Source: Acidimicrobiaceae bacterium (GTDB taxonomy: Bacteria; Actinomycetota; Acidimicrobiia; Acidimicrobiales; Aldehydirespiratoraceae). From it: 64,000 nt of DNA. The stretch spans positions 31,876 to 95,875 of the forward strand of contig JAERSO010000102.1 in the NCBI GenBank assembly GCA_016845585.1. Direction: 5' to 3'. The notes beneath the pieces are model-generated. The model did no database searches. It saw only the letters and a program-made list of their open reading frames with translations, and was not told the origin of the DNA. This document shows positions 43,461-52,774 of the stretch, one piece after another (position 1 is the first letter of the stretch; every line of letters begins with the position of its first letter). A program made the translations under genes and the position numbers.

Positions 43461-45359
43461 ATGGTCGATCCAACACCCACGAGCCCCCGTGAAGCCACGA
43501 CGCACACCCGTGCCGCCAACGAAGCGGTGGCATTCTCGTTCGATGACCCCGGTGACACCGAGCGGGCGACCCGGGGCCTGATCACGACCCACCCGACGGG
43601 CCAGATCCCGAAGCTCGACGGCGGCGTGTCGTGGGACACGTCGCGTCACGACTTCATCCGCGAGAACGAGGTCTCGCCGCCGACCGTCAATCCGAGCCTG
43701 TGGCGCCAGGCCCGTCTCAACACCGTCCACGGGTTGTTCGAGGTGGCCGACGGGATCTGGCAGGCCCGCGGCTACGACATCTCGAACATCACGTTCATCG
43801 CCGGCACCGACGGCTGGCTGATCATCGACCCGCTCACGCACGAGGAGACCGCTCGCGCCTGTTTGGAGCTGGCCAACCAGACCCTGGGCGAACGACCGGT
43901 CACCACTGTCATCTACACCCACAGCCACACCGATCACTACGGCGGTGTCCTCGGCGTCACCACCCGTGAGGACGTGGCGGCCGGGAAGGTCCGCATCGTC
44001 GCCCCCGAGGGGTTCATGCACGAGGTCGTGGCCGAGAACGCCGTCGCGGGGCCGATCATGCTGCGCCGTGCGATGTACCAGTTCGGAGCACTCCTCCCGG
44101 CGAACGAGCGCCAACACGTCGATTGCGGCCTCGGAACGGCCATACCCGCCGGTCTGCCGGGCCTGATCGCACCGACCGACCTCATCACCGAGACCGGTCA
44201 GGAGATGACGCTGTCGGGCCTCCGGGTCGTGTTCCAGAACACGCCGAATGCCGAAGCCCCAGCGGAGATGAACTTCTACTTCCCGGACAAGCGCGCCCTC
44301 TGCATGGCCGAGAACTGCACCCACACGATGCACAACCTGTACCCGATTCGTGGTGCCCTCGCGCGCGACTCGCTTGCCTGGAGCAAGTACATCCATGAGG
44401 CCCTCTCCCTGTGGGGAGACGACGCCGAGGTGCTCTTTTCCAGCCACCACTGGCCCCGCTTCGGCACCGACGACGTCTCGGCGTTTCTGGAGCTGCAGCG
44501 CGACGTGTACCGCTGGCTTCACGATCAGACGATGCGGCTCGCCAACCACGGCTATGTGCCGACGGAGATCGCAGAGGCGTTGGAGTTGCCCGCATGCTTC
44601 GGCGAGTCCCACGTGCAGGGCTACTACGGCACGGTCTCGCACAACTCCCGATCGGTCTACAACCGCTACCTCGGTTGGTACGACGGCAACCCGGCAAACC
44701 TCGATCCCCTCCCCGTCGTGGAGGCCGGGCGCCGGTATGTCGACATGATGGGTGGTGCCGACGCCGTTCTCGCGCAGGCTCGGGGCTACTTCGACGACGG
44801 CGAGTATCGGTGGGTCGTCCAGGTCGTGAATCATGTCGTGTTCGCCGACCCGACCAACCAGGAGGCGCGCGAACTCCAGGCCGATGCCCTCGAGCAGCTC
44901 GGCTATCAGGCCGAGTCGGCCACCTGGCGCAACGCGTATCTGACCGGCGCCCACGAAATGCGCCACGGAAGCCTGGAGTTTCGCAACCGGGGCGGGAGGA
45001 ACCTGGTCGAGGCCATGGAAGCCGACCACATCTTCGACGTGCTCGGCGTGCGGTTCGATCCCGCCCGGTTCACGCGCGGCGCCACGACCGTCAACTGGGC
45101 GATCGAGGATCTCGACGAGCTTCACACCCTCGGAATCCACAACGCCGCGATCCATCACACGCCTTGGCAGCACGCCCCCGATGCGGATGCGACGATCACG
45201 CTCCGTCGTTCCACGATCTTCGGCCTGTTCGAGGACGGCGGCGGCATCGACGCCGCCATCGCCGCGGGCACGCTGGTCGTCGACGGCGATCTCGAGGCCG
45301 TCCGAGAGCTGTTCGGCTCACTCGACGTGTTCTACTCCCCCAACATCGTCGAACCCTGA
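43461..45359 (+). CDS. SdsA-type alkylsulfatase (metallo-beta-lactamase fold)
   Basis: A 632-residue protein. The MBL domain has the zinc motif THSHTDHYGG (His154, His156, Asp158, His159), then AENCTHTMHN and SSHHWPRFG for the remaining zinc ligands. The middle helical dimerisation domain has RSVYNRYLGWYDGNP. The C-terminal SCP2-like domain (MEADHIFDVLGVRFDP to the end) holds the hydrophobic substrate part, as in SdsA1. It hydrolyses primary alkyl sulfates to alcohol and sulfate. No signal peptide is seen. It follows the tmp-operon MFS by 67 bases and could be read with it. Confidence 0.9.
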   Translation: MVDPTPTSPREATTHTRAANEAVAFSFDDPGDTERATRGLITTHPTGQIPKLDGGVSWDTSRHDFIRENEVSPPTVNPSLWRQARLNTVHGLFEVADGIWQARGYDISNITFIAGTDGWLIIDPLTHEETARACLELANQTLGERPVTTVIYTHSHTDHYGGVLGVTTREDVAAGKVRIVAPEGFMHEVVAENAVAGPIMLRRAMYQFGALLPANERQHVDCGLGTAIPAGLPGLIAPTDLITETGQEMTLSGLRVVFQNTPNAEAPAEMNFYFPDKRALCMAENCTHTMHNLYPIRGALARDSLAWSKYIHEALSLWGDDAEVLFSSHHWPRFGTDDVSAFLELQRDVYRWLHDQTMRLANHGYVPTEIAEALELPACFGESHVQGYYGTVSHNSRSVYNRYLGWYDGNPANLDPLPVVEAGRRYVDMMGGADAVLAQARGYFDDGEYRWVVQVVNHVVFADPTNQEARELQADALEQLGYQAESATWRNAYLTGAHEMRHGSLEFRNRGGRNLVEAMEADHIFDVLGVRFDPARFTRGATTVNWAIEDLDELHTLGIHNAAIHHTPWQHAPDADATITLRRSTIFGLFEDGGGIDAAIAAGTLVVDGDLEAVRELFGSLDVFYSPNIVEP

Positions 45360-45798
45360 GGGTCACGGGGCGCTCGACGAAGGAGCCAGACGAGCACGGC
45401 ACCTGTCGCCGCGCCATGGAACGCGCCGAGCGCCGGAGGTCCGGCCATGTCGCCGAGCGGCAGACTCAGCGCCCACGCGCCGCTGCTGGCGAGAATCCAC
45501 CAGCCGGCGCGGGAAGGCGGGCTCTCAACACACGCCATTGCGCCAGGCCGACCACCGGCCCGAAGATCGAGACGCCGAGGAGCCAGCCGATCTCTCGATC
45601 GACCAGTCCGATGCCGTATACGACCAGCGCGCCGGCTCCCGATGCCGGGAGCGTCGCCGACAGCATGCGGCCGGGACTGACTCCGTGGTGCCTCAGGACC
45701 AAGGACTGGAGAGCCGTCGTGACCAACGCTCCGACGATCAACCCCAGAGAACCGGCCCTCAGGTCGATTGGGACCGACTCGGCCGGGTCCGGGCCCAC
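45332..45798 (-). pseudogene. frameshifted four-TM membrane protein
   Basis: From GTG 45798 the frame reads hydrophobic segments (LGLIVGALVTTALQSLVL, GAGALVVYGIGLV, WLLGVSIFGPVVGLAQWRVLRARLP) and then goes off into GGFSPAAARGR at 45466. The next frame takes over near 45515 with AGWWILASSGAWALSLPLG and GAFHGAATGAVLVWLLRR to the stop at 45332. The join is natural (QWRVLRARLP-AGWW is a phrase common in such proteins). One base gained or lost would explain it. No function is known. It is tail to tail with, and overlaps, the alkylsulfatase. Confidence 0.65.
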
Positions 45799-45991
45799 GA
45801 GACCGCAACGGCCGCCGCTATCGCGACCGCGGCTCCGTTCAGCGTGATCTCCAGCAGATCACGCTCCCGAAGTTCTCTGCCACCGTTCGCGCCGGGCCGA
45901 GCGTCGCGTAGATCGCGAGGATGGTGGCGAGCGTCCACAGCCAGAGCCATCCCTCTCGGCGGGAAGTGAAGATGCGGTCAGGTGGGGCCAC
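45759..45991 (-). pseudogene. short VanZ-like membrane fragment, frameshifted
   Basis: From GTG 45991 one frame gives RREGWLWLWTLATILAIYATL and RTVAENFG. From about 45870 another frame gives ELRERDLLEITLNGAAVAIAAAVAVSWART and stops at 45759. The two halves together look like the first two helices of a VanZ-type protein (WLWT...YATL...LRERDLL). Full-length members have four helices, so the rest is missing or in other frames. It overlaps the start of the next broken membrane gene. Confidence 0.45.
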
Positions 45992-46042
45992 AGCTCGAGG
46001 GTGCCCCATCGAGCATCACTCGACTATCCGGAGAATCCCCTA

Positions 46043-46378
46043 CTACGCGGTGGGGTCCGGGCGCCCCGAGCCCGTCCAGGCGATGTCGAAGACCTCACCG
46101 ACCGTCGCCTCACCGATGGGTGTAGCCAACACCTGATTCAGGTCGGTGGCCAGCTCACCGCGGTCCCTGCGGCCCGTCCACCGACCGTAGGCGGCCCGGT
46201 CCGTCCATGTCGCGGTGACAGTCGCAACCCGTTCATCCTCGCTGAGCGTCAACTCCGCCGACAAGCAGCCGTCCTGCGCCACCGAGGTCTCGAGGACGCG
46301 GTGGCTCCGAAACAGCTCGACGAACTGACCAGCCCGGCCCTCGATCAGCTCGAAGCGCAGATACGTGCGAATCATCAC
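46043..46378 (-). CDS. antibiotic-biosynthesis-monooxygenase-fold protein
   Basis: A 111-residue dimeric alpha/beta-barrel protein: RTYLRFELIEGRAGQFVELFRSHRVLETS at the first strand and helix, then VATVTATWTDRAAYGRW, with a glycine-rich tail. Such proteins are small monooxygenases or quinol-processing enzymes without a cofactor, or heme-handling proteins. Its ATG overlaps the amidase stop by four bases. It is the last gene of the YgfK-like/amidase group, so it may act on the same compound. Confidence 0.78.
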   Translation of the reverse strand: MMIRTYLRFELIEGRAGQFVELFRSHRVLETSVAQDGCLSAELTLSEDERVATVTATWTDRAAYGRWTGRRDRGELATDLNQVLATPIGEATVGEVFDIAWTGSGRPDPTA

Positions 46379-47784
46379 CCGAGCCGATCGTGCAAGGAGC
46401 AGAGCGGGTGACCGAGAATCTTCTCGGCGAGCTCGCCGAAGCGCAGGACCGCGAGATCATCCATGAAGGGGCCGAGGATCTGCAGGCCAACGGGGAGGCC
46501 ATCGACGGCAATTCCTGCCGGCATCGCCAGCGCGGGGAGATACGTGGGATTCGCGAGGCTGGCCCAGAACCACTGATCGAGAATCGATCGCTCCTCCCCA
46601 TTGACCGTCAAGGTCCGATCCCCGAACGACCGATCGGTGTCGTGAGGCGGGGCCGTCGTGGCAGTGATCGGCGTGAGGAGTAGATCGACATTCGCAAAGT
46701 ACTCGCGCCAGGCGAGTCGGCAGCGCTCCCGTTCATTGTTGAGATCGATCCACTCCCGATACGTGATCCGAGAGGCGTTGGCCTGGAGAGCGGCGTAGTC
46801 ACGGGCGCCGGCGTCGTAGCGGCCGAGATCATGCGACGACGGCGGGTCGTCGGGACCAGAAGCCGCGGCGCGCCCGATTTCGAGGCCGACCTCGTGGCCG
46901 CGGGTCATGAGGTCCAGCTCCGGCGGCTCGGCGAGCTCCATCCCGGCGTCGCTCAGGAGGTCCACTGCCGACTGGAGCACGGCGGTGACGCCGGCGTCCT
47001 GGTCACCAAGCGGGTTCTCCAACAACACACCGACGGTGAACTGCGAGAGTGACGTCTTCGACGTCACCGGGGGGCGGAGGTGGGGCTGCCACATGACCGG
47101 CAACGCGAGCGAGAGATCGGCGACAGCCCGGCCGATCGGTCCGAGGACGTTGTTGTCGACGATGCCTTCGTGGCCGGGATAGCTGTGGCCGTGTTGGGAG
47201 ACCAGCCCGAAACTCGTCTTCAGCCCGGCGACCCCGTTGTAGTTGGCGGGCCAGCGAATCGACCCACCGATGTCGCTCCCGACCTCGAGCGACGCCATAC
47301 CGGTGGCCAACGAGACGGCCGAGCCACCCGACGAGCCCCCGGCGCTTCGTTCGAGATCCCACGGGTTGCTGGTGCGGCCGTGGATGTCGTTGAACGTCTG
47401 CCAGTCGCCGAGATGTCTCGGCACATTTGTCTTTCCGTAGATGACCGCGCCGGCGCCCTTCAGCTGTCTCACGACATCGGCGTCCTCGGTCGGCCGGTTC
47501 CCAACATGACGAACGTCGCCCCAGGTCGACGGAGCTCCGGCCATGTCGATGGAGTCCTTGATCGTCATCGGGAGGCCGTGCAGAGGCCCGAGCGACTCCC
47601 CCGCGGCGTGGGCGGCGTCGGCCGCTTCCGCGGCCGCGCGAGCGCCCACGGTTTCGGTGAAGACGACGGCATTCAGGTCGGCGTTGTGCCGGTCGAACTG
47701 CGCGAGACAGGAGTCGAGCAGTTCCACCGCAGAGATCTCACCGCTCGTGAGCCGGCGACGTTGTTCGGTGGCGGACAGCAACAC
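46375..47784 (-). CDS. amidase signature family hydrolase
   Basis: About 469 residues from GTG 47784. The frame upstream is inside the YgfK-like gene. The Ser-cis-Ser-Lys triad is present: Lys in LPMTIKDSID, Ser in GGSSGGSAVSLATGMASLEVGSD, and Ser in DIGGSIRWPA. The C-terminal part (YLPALAMPAG, GLPVGLQILGPFMDD) completes the fold. It hydrolyses a linear amide in the cytosol. It lies 22 bases after a YgfK-like iron-sulfur protein and is coupled to a monooxygenase-fold gene, which suggests breakdown of a purine-, pyrimidine- or hydantoin-like amide. Confidence 0.85.
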   Translation of the reverse strand: MLLSATEQRRRLTSGEISAVELLDSCLAQFDRHNADLNAVVFTETVGARAAAEAADAAHAAGESLGPLHGLPMTIKDSIDMAGAPSTWGDVRHVGNRPTEDADVVRQLKGAGAVIYGKTNVPRHLGDWQTFNDIHGRTSNPWDLERSAGGSSGGSAVSLATGMASLEVGSDIGGSIRWPANYNGVAGLKTSFGLVSQHGHSYPGHEGIVDNNVLGPIGRAVADLSLALPVMWQPHLRPPVTSKTSLSQFTVGVLLENPLGDQDAGVTAVLQSAVDLLSDAGMELAEPPELDLMTRGHEVGLEIGRAAASGPDDPPSSHDLGRYDAGARDYAALQANASRITYREWIDLNNERERCRLAWREYFANVDLLLTPITATTAPPHDTDRSFGDRTLTVNGEERSILDQWFWASLANPTYLPALAMPAGIAVDGLPVGLQILGPFMDDLAVLRFGELAEKILGHPLCSLHDRLG

Positions 47785-47806
47785 GACACTCGACGGATCC
47801 AACTGG

Positions 47807-49582
47807 TCAGGACCCTTCTGTCCCCACCGGGAGCGGAAGCCCCTCGGCCGAGTTGAGAAGTTGCAGCAGCGTCGGGACGTGTTCATCGGCGCCGCCGGCA
47901 GGCCGCGCCTCGACCGAACCCTCGCCCCCGAGCAGGAAGCGGGGTCCTTCCGCCGAGTCGAACCGACTCGCATCGGTGAAGAGTCGAGGCTTGATCTGGG
48001 CGGGGTCGCCGTCTTCGGGGCAGAAGGTCATGCAATTGCCGCACTCGTTGCAGAGCTCGGTGAACACCATGTACTGCTGGCGCCCTTCGAGCCCCTCGAC
48101 ATCCCCGGTGGGGATCTTGAAGAACGCGTCGTTGGGGCACACGGTGACGCAGAAGTTGCAGGCCACACAGCCCCACGTCTCCAGCTCATGGTCGACTGAA
48201 CGCGGAAGCTTCGAATTGCCCGCGAGGCTGTAGCGCTCGACGTCCTCACCCAGCACGTGCGCGAGGTGGGACGCGACGAGGTCGCGATGCCCCTGGGCCC
48301 GAACATCGGCCAGCCGACTCGTGCGCCAACCATCGAGATCGGCCGCACCGGCATCGCTCACCGCAGCGGTGAGCGACTTCAGCATCGGCGCGAGACGGCC
48401 GTAGCCGCCTGGCTTCAGCAGATCCGAGCAGATCGTGGCCGGGCGCACACCCATGGCGATGGTGTCGGCCAGGTTCTCCTTGGTGACACCAGCCGAGAAG
48501 CTGACCTGCACGTCGCCGTCGTGGCCGGGCAGCATCAAAACGCCCGGGAGCGCGGTGGCCAACGCTTCGGCGAGCGTTGTGGCGAGCACGTGGAGGGGCG
48601 GGCCGGACAGGTACAGCGTGTCCTCGGGCATCCACTGCTTGTTGTTGGCGACCACCAGCGTGTTGGTGAGCTTGATCCCGAAGCGGTGGCCCCGGTCCTT
48701 GGCGTGGGTGTTGAGCTCGCCGATGAGCTCGATCGCCCGGCCGAACTGCAGATCCTCCTCGAACGCCGTGGGAACGAGCGTGACGGTGTCGTAGCCGAGC
48801 TGATCGTTCACGATCTCGGTGACCCGTTCGAGACCGAGCAGGGTGGGGTTGAGCTTGGCGATGACATCGACGTCGTGATCGTCGATCAGGTGCTTCGTGA
48901 TCGCCTCGATCTCGTCGGGCGGACAGCCGTGGAATGTCGACAGCGTCACGGTGTCGGAGACGACCGTGGGGAAGTCGATGTCGGCGATGTGCGAGAACCC
49001 TGCGGGGATCTGGGGGCGCAGTCGCTCGATCTCTTCAGCAGCGTTGCCCATCGATCGAATGAAGCCTGCGACCTTCTCACTCTTGATGCCCTCGAGGTCA
49101 TAACCGACGGACAGGTCGAACACGTGAGCGCCGGTGTCGGGGCCGAGGTGTTCGGCGAGCGGTTCCCAGCGGCGGAGGATCTCGATGATCATCCATGCCT
49201 TGACGTATTCCTCGAGGCTCTGGTGCACCTCGAGTTCCTGGCTCCATTCGATGTTGTAGCCGATCGTCTCCATGTCGATGCACGGACGGGCGATGTCGAG
49301 ATCGTCGAGGATCTGCACGGTCTTGAGCTCGAACAGCCGAGAGCCGCCGAGCCACGCGAGCACGATGTTCTGCGCCATTTGTGAGTGCGGACCCGCGGCC
49401 GGGCCGATCGGGGTGGCCGCCGGCCGGCCGAGGAACTCAAAGGACAGGTCGACGTCTTCGGCGGGCTTCCAGATGCGCGCCGACGGCAGATCGAAGATCC
49501 GCTGGCGCGAGGTCCACTCGTGCTCGATCCGCAACAGCAGCTGTTCGAGCGACATCGGCGTGAGCGGTGGTGAATCAGTCAT
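47807..49582 (-). CDS. YgfK-like dihydropyrimidine-dehydrogenase-related Fe-S protein without FAD domain
   Basis: A 591-residue protein. The first 430 residues form a dihydroorotate-dehydrogenase-like barrel (TPIGPAAGPHSQMAQNIVLAWL, FELKTVQILD, NMS-like FDLSVGYDLEGIK, STFHGCPPDEIEAI), close to the start of YgfK/putative selenate reductase. It then has two [4Fe-4S] motifs: CVACNFCVTVCPND and CNECGNCMTFCPEDGDP. In YgfK an FAD/NAD GltD-like part follows to about 1030 residues. Here it is absent, but a separate FAD oxidoreductase gene lies 74 bases upstream. It probably works as a subunit in reductive opening of a nitrogen heterocycle. That function is inference. Confidence 0.75.
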   Translation of the reverse strand: MTDSPPLTPMSLEQLLLRIEHEWTSRQRIFDLPSARIWKPAEDVDLSFEFLGRPAATPIGPAAGPHSQMAQNIVLAWLGGSRLFELKTVQILDDLDIARPCIDMETIGYNIEWSQELEVHQSLEEYVKAWMIIEILRRWEPLAEHLGPDTGAHVFDLSVGYDLEGIKSEKVAGFIRSMGNAAEEIERLRPQIPAGFSHIADIDFPTVVSDTVTLSTFHGCPPDEIEAITKHLIDDHDVDVIAKLNPTLLGLERVTEIVNDQLGYDTVTLVPTAFEEDLQFGRAIELIGELNTHAKDRGHRFGIKLTNTLVVANNKQWMPEDTLYLSGPPLHVLATTLAEALATALPGVLMLPGHDGDVQVSFSAGVTKENLADTIAMGVRPATICSDLLKPGGYGRLAPMLKSLTAAVSDAGAADLDGWRTSRLADVRAQGHRDLVASHLAHVLGEDVERYSLAGNSKLPRSVDHELETWGCVACNFCVTVCPNDAFFKIPTGDVEGLEGRQQYMVFTELCNECGNCMTFCPEDGDPAQIKPRLFTDASRFDSAEGPRFLLGGEGSVEARPAGGADEHVPTLLQLLNSAEGLPLPVGTEGS

Positions 49583-49610
49583 GGCGCCAGCTTTCGTCGG
49601 GTCTCCTGCA

Positions 49611-49627
49611 CTTTACAAAATGTTAAG
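49611..49627. promoter_or_regulatory. AT-rich inverted repeat upstream of YgfK-like gene
   Basis: CTTTACA-AAA-TGTTAAG, a 7-base inverted repeat with one mismatch, lies 29-45 bases before the minus-strand ATG in strongly AT-rich DNA (the rest is GC-rich). It is a good candidate for the operator or core promoter of the YgfK-like/amidase/monooxygenase group. Confidence 0.4.
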
Positions 49628-49656
49628 AATGCGCACTGTGCCGGCACGCTGCGTCG

Positions 49657-51360
49657 TCATCGATCGTGCGACACGAGTCGTTTCGCCTGCTGGGCCCTCG
49701 CGTTCGCCGCTCGACGCGCCCGCAAGCGTTCGCCTCTGCTGTATTCCAGTGGATCGAAGTCGTCAGGGTCGGCCGGGATGGACGTGGGGTCGATGAGCTG
49801 TTCGCCCAGGTAGAACTCCGCGATGAGCGGCCGATCGAGGATCGCGCTGGCGCAGAAGACACCGCCGCTCACGGCGCCGGCGATTCCGTGCCCACCGACG
49901 GTGTTCGCACCGACCACATACAACCCGTCGATCTCGGTGCGGTACTGCGGTCGCTTCTCGCCAATTTGATCGGGGCTGTGCATGTAGCCGTAGCTCGTGC
50001 CGCCGGTGCTGTGGGTGTAGCGCTCATGCGAAAGCGTCGTCGCCGTCTCCACATGCACGATGTTGTCACGGAACGGACCGAGCACACGCTCGGCGGCCTC
50101 GATCAGAGCGTCGGAGAGCTCCTCCTTCCGGGTCCGGTAGGTCTCGTTGCGGCGATAGCTCCCGCCATCGGCCGGGCCGGCGTCGACGCCCCAGAAGTCG
50201 TTGCCCCGCGGGGCAAGCGTCATGATCTGGAAGTTGGTGTGGCCTGGCGGACACAGCTCCGGGTTCGCCGGATCCTTCCGGCTCGCGGGCGCGATGTAGG
50301 CGAAGGGCACGTTCCCGTCCGGAAGCTGCCCGGCGTCGAGATCGGCGTACAGCTCATCCGTGCGGTAGTCGTGGAACACGAAGTAGTTCGTGTTCGGCCC
50401 CGTCAGCTCCTTGTCGACGACCACGTACGTGCACACCAACCCGAGGGTCATGATCGCGTCCTGGGCCCAGCTGACGGTGCCGGGCGACAGGTGCTCTTCC
50501 CCGATCAGGTGCTCGACGGTTCGACGATAATCGGCATTGCTGACCACGAGCGGCGCGTCGATTCGATCACCGTTCTCGAGCAGTACACCGGTGGCGGTGC
50601 CGCCTTCCACGATGATGTGATCGACCGGCGACAGCGTGCGCACCTCTCCCCCGCACGCCTCGATCGCCTGGATCAAGCGTGCTGCGATCATCTGCCCGCC
50701 TCCCGCCGGGTAGTACGCGCCTCCCATGTAGTGCCCGATGATCCGGGCGTGCATGACGACCGCTGTCTGTTCGGGCGACCCCGCGTACAGGCCGGACCAG
50801 TGGTCGATCACTGCCATCGCCTGCTGGGACAACTCGCACTCGTCGAACAGTTCGGAGAGCGGCCGCGTGGCCCACTCGTCGTAGGTGGGTCGGTCTTCCC
50901 CGAAGATGAGCCGACCCTCCTCCGCCACGGTTCGCAATGTCGTCAGGCAACGCTCGATACCGGCTCGATCGTTGGGGAACTGCTCGACCAGACGGTCCTG
51001 ATATCGCTCCCATCCAGCGGGCACACGAACGGTGAAGTCCGCGAACACGAGGGTGTCGAAGCCGTCGTCGTCCAAGGGGCGAAAGTCGAAGCGGTCACCG
51101 ATGCCGAGGCCGTTGAAGACCTGGGTGAACAGGCCGCCCGGGCCGCATTCGCCGATGTAGTGCACACCGACATCGAATTCGTACCAGTCGTCGCCGTGGT
51201 GGCGTCGAAACACCTGCGTGTTGCCTCCCGCAAGATCATGTCGTTCCAGGACGAGGACGCGCCGACCGGCGCCGGCCAAACAGGCCGCCGTGGTGAGTCC
51301 GCCCGGTCCTGAGCCGATGACGACGGCGTCCCAGGCCTCGACCTCAGTCATGGTTGTCAT
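49657..51360 (-). CDS. FAD-dependent oxidoreductase, phytoene-desaturase/retinol-reductase type
   Basis: A 567-residue protein with the N-terminal dinucleotide-binding motif (DAVVIGSGPGGLTTAACLAGAGRRVLVLE) and the C-terminal FAD clamp (LYVVGANTVGGHGIAGAVSGG). The middle has AYYPAGGGQMIAARLIQAIE, as in crtI-type and retinol 13,14-reductase-like proteins. No membrane helix is evident. It is 23 bases after the lactone-oxidase gene and 74 before the YgfK-like gene. It could oxidise or reduce an isoprenoid, or could pair with the YgfK-like barrel. Neither is shown. Confidence 0.75.
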   Translation of the reverse strand: MTTMTEVEAWDAVVIGSGPGGLTTAACLAGAGRRVLVLERHDLAGGNTQVFRRHHGDDWYEFDVGVHYIGECGPGGLFTQVFNGLGIGDRFDFRPLDDDGFDTLVFADFTVRVPAGWERYQDRLVEQFPNDRAGIERCLTTLRTVAEEGRLIFGEDRPTYDEWATRPLSELFDECELSQQAMAVIDHWSGLYAGSPEQTAVVMHARIIGHYMGGAYYPAGGGQMIAARLIQAIEACGGEVRTLSPVDHIIVEGGTATGVLLENGDRIDAPLVVSNADYRRTVEHLIGEEHLSPGTVSWAQDAIMTLGLVCTYVVVDKELTGPNTNYFVFHDYRTDELYADLDAGQLPDGNVPFAYIAPASRKDPANPELCPPGHTNFQIMTLAPRGNDFWGVDAGPADGGSYRRNETYRTRKEELSDALIEAAERVLGPFRDNIVHVETATTLSHERYTHSTGGTSYGYMHSPDQIGEKRPQYRTEIDGLYVVGANTVGGHGIAGAVSGGVFCASAILDRPLIAEFYLGEQLIDPTSIPADPDDFDPLEYSRGERLRARRAANARAQQAKRLVSHDR

Positions 51361-51383
51361 CTGGATCCCTCCCGGTCATGGCT

Positions 51384-52556
51384 CTACCGACGCCAGCCGG
51401 CCATTCGATCGTTCAAGAAGACGCCGGTCGGATCGACAGCATCGCGTGCTGCCCACCAATCGTCCCAGCGGGGATGCGCTTCGGCCAATTGTGCGCCGTC
51501 CAGGTAATGCACCTTCCCCCAGTGTGGGCGTCCGCCGTAGGCGAGGAATACCTCCTCACAGGCCCGGAAGAAGGGCTCGCTCGGCTGATCGATGCCCTGA
51601 TGGACTGAAATGGTGGCGACGTCCTGCCCGTAGGCCTGGGAGAGCCAGACATCGTCGGCGGCAACCCGCCGGTACTCGACCGGCCAGTAGACGTCGGTGA
51701 ATCGGTTCAGCAACAGGTTCCGGATCTCGTCGAGGCACTCGAGCGAACCTTCTGCCGCGACCGCGTACTCCATCTCGGTGTGAAGATGAGGCCGATGGTT
51801 GGGCAGGACCTCATAGCTCCAGTTGCAGCGACTCCCCTCCTCACCGACCGGGTAGACGGCTGGTTCATCGGTGATGTCCAAATGCTTGGCCGCAGCAGTG
51901 TCGCTCCGCGGCGCCCAGAAGAACTCGAAATGGCGATGGGTCTCGTTGAGTTCGTCGATCGACGGCCGAAGCGCGTCGTAGGAGGCCTCCCAGCCCGTTT
52001 CGGCCAACCGATACGCAGGGCGAACCGTGAGCTCGACTTCGGTCACGATGCCGAACGCTCCCATACCGAGGCGAGCTGCTTCGAGCAGCGACTGGTTCTG
52101 CGAGTCACTGCACTCGACCACACTGCCGTCCGCCATCACCATCGTCATGGCTGTGACTCCCGTGGAGAGGTTGCCGAGCGTTGTCCCCGTTCCGTGGGTT
52201 CCCGTCGATGTGGCACCGACGATCGCCTGGCGATCGATGTCGCCCTGGTTGAGAAGCCCGACCCCCGCGTCATGAAGTGGTCGACCGAGGGCGGTGATGG
52301 GTGTGCCGGCTCGAACCCTTGCCCGCAGCCGCGACTCATCGACGGCGACGACTCCGGCCATACCCGTGAGATCGACGATCACATCGTCGGTCGGCACCAG
52401 TCGGTAGTGGCTGTGACCGGATCCAGCGGCGCGAACAGTCAGGCCTCGCTCGGCGCTCTCGGCCACGATGGCGCGGATGTCGTCGATGTGGCGGGGGAAG
52501 CGGAGCTGTGCCGGCTTGCTCTGCTCGCTCTGTGACCAGTTCGACCATTTGGGCAT
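51384..52556 (-). CDS. VAO-family aldonolactone oxidase
   Basis: A 390-residue protein. FAD-binding PP-loop VRAAGSGHSHYRLVPTDD (the His in GSGHS is at the covalent position in gulonolactone oxidase), then GATSTGTHGTG and GIVTEVELTVRP. The C-terminal ALO domain ends in HWGKVHYL, the HWxK motif of L-gulono-/D-arabinono-1,4-lactone oxidases. It oxidises a sugar lactone or sugar alcohol with O2. There is no signal peptide. It is the first gene of a minus-strand pair with the FAD oxidoreductase. Confidence 0.83.
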   Translation of the reverse strand: MPKWSNWSQSEQSKPAQLRFPRHIDDIRAIVAESAERGLTVRAAGSGHSHYRLVPTDDVIVDLTGMAGVVAVDESRLRARVRAGTPITALGRPLHDAGVGLLNQGDIDRQAIVGATSTGTHGTGTTLGNLSTGVTAMTMVMADGSVVECSDSQNQSLLEAARLGMGAFGIVTEVELTVRPAYRLAETGWEASYDALRPSIDELNETHRHFEFFWAPRSDTAAAKHLDITDEPAVYPVGEEGSRCNWSYEVLPNHRPHLHTEMEYAVAAEGSLECLDEIRNLLLNRFTDVYWPVEYRRVAADDVWLSQAYGQDVATISVHQGIDQPSEPFFRACEEVFLAYGGRPHWGKVHYLDGAQLAEAHPRWDDWWAARDAVDPTGVFLNDRMAGWRR

Positions 52557-52576
52557 GTGATTGGGCTTTCCGAGAA

Positions 52577-52593
52577 GCGAGCACAGAGCTCGC
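52577..52593. promoter_or_regulatory. inverted repeat upstream of lactone oxidase
   Basis: GCGAGC-ACAGA-GCTCGC, perfect six-base arms, 21 bases beyond the lactone-oxidase ATG and in the 155-base gap before the tiny ORF at 52712. It is a possible operator for one or both directions. Confidence 0.3.
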
Positions 52594-52711
52594 GTGCGAC
52601 ATGGGGTGCGACCGTCGGTAATTCGTTCGACAACTCGGCGGATCCTTCGTACCTTCGCACCTACGAGTGACCGCGGCCACCTGGCCGCACGGACCGACGA
52701 AAGGAGATCCC

Positions 52712-52774
52712 ATGATTCTCGTCAACACCTTCATCGCCGATCTCCCCGCCGGCGCCTCCAACGGCGTCGCCTGA
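52712..52774 (+). CDS. 20-residue peptide ORF with strong ribosome site
   Basis: GAAAGGAG stands five bases before ATG 52712, the most perfect Shine-Dalgarno site I saw in the window, and the frame gives MILVNTFIADLPAGASNGVA before TGA. It has no Cys, no charged tail and no leader-enzyme partner that I can recognise. It may be a leader peptide controlling the small gene at 52933, or a free small protein. The ribosome site is the main support. Confidence 0.4.
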   Translation: MILVNTFIADLPAGASNGVA

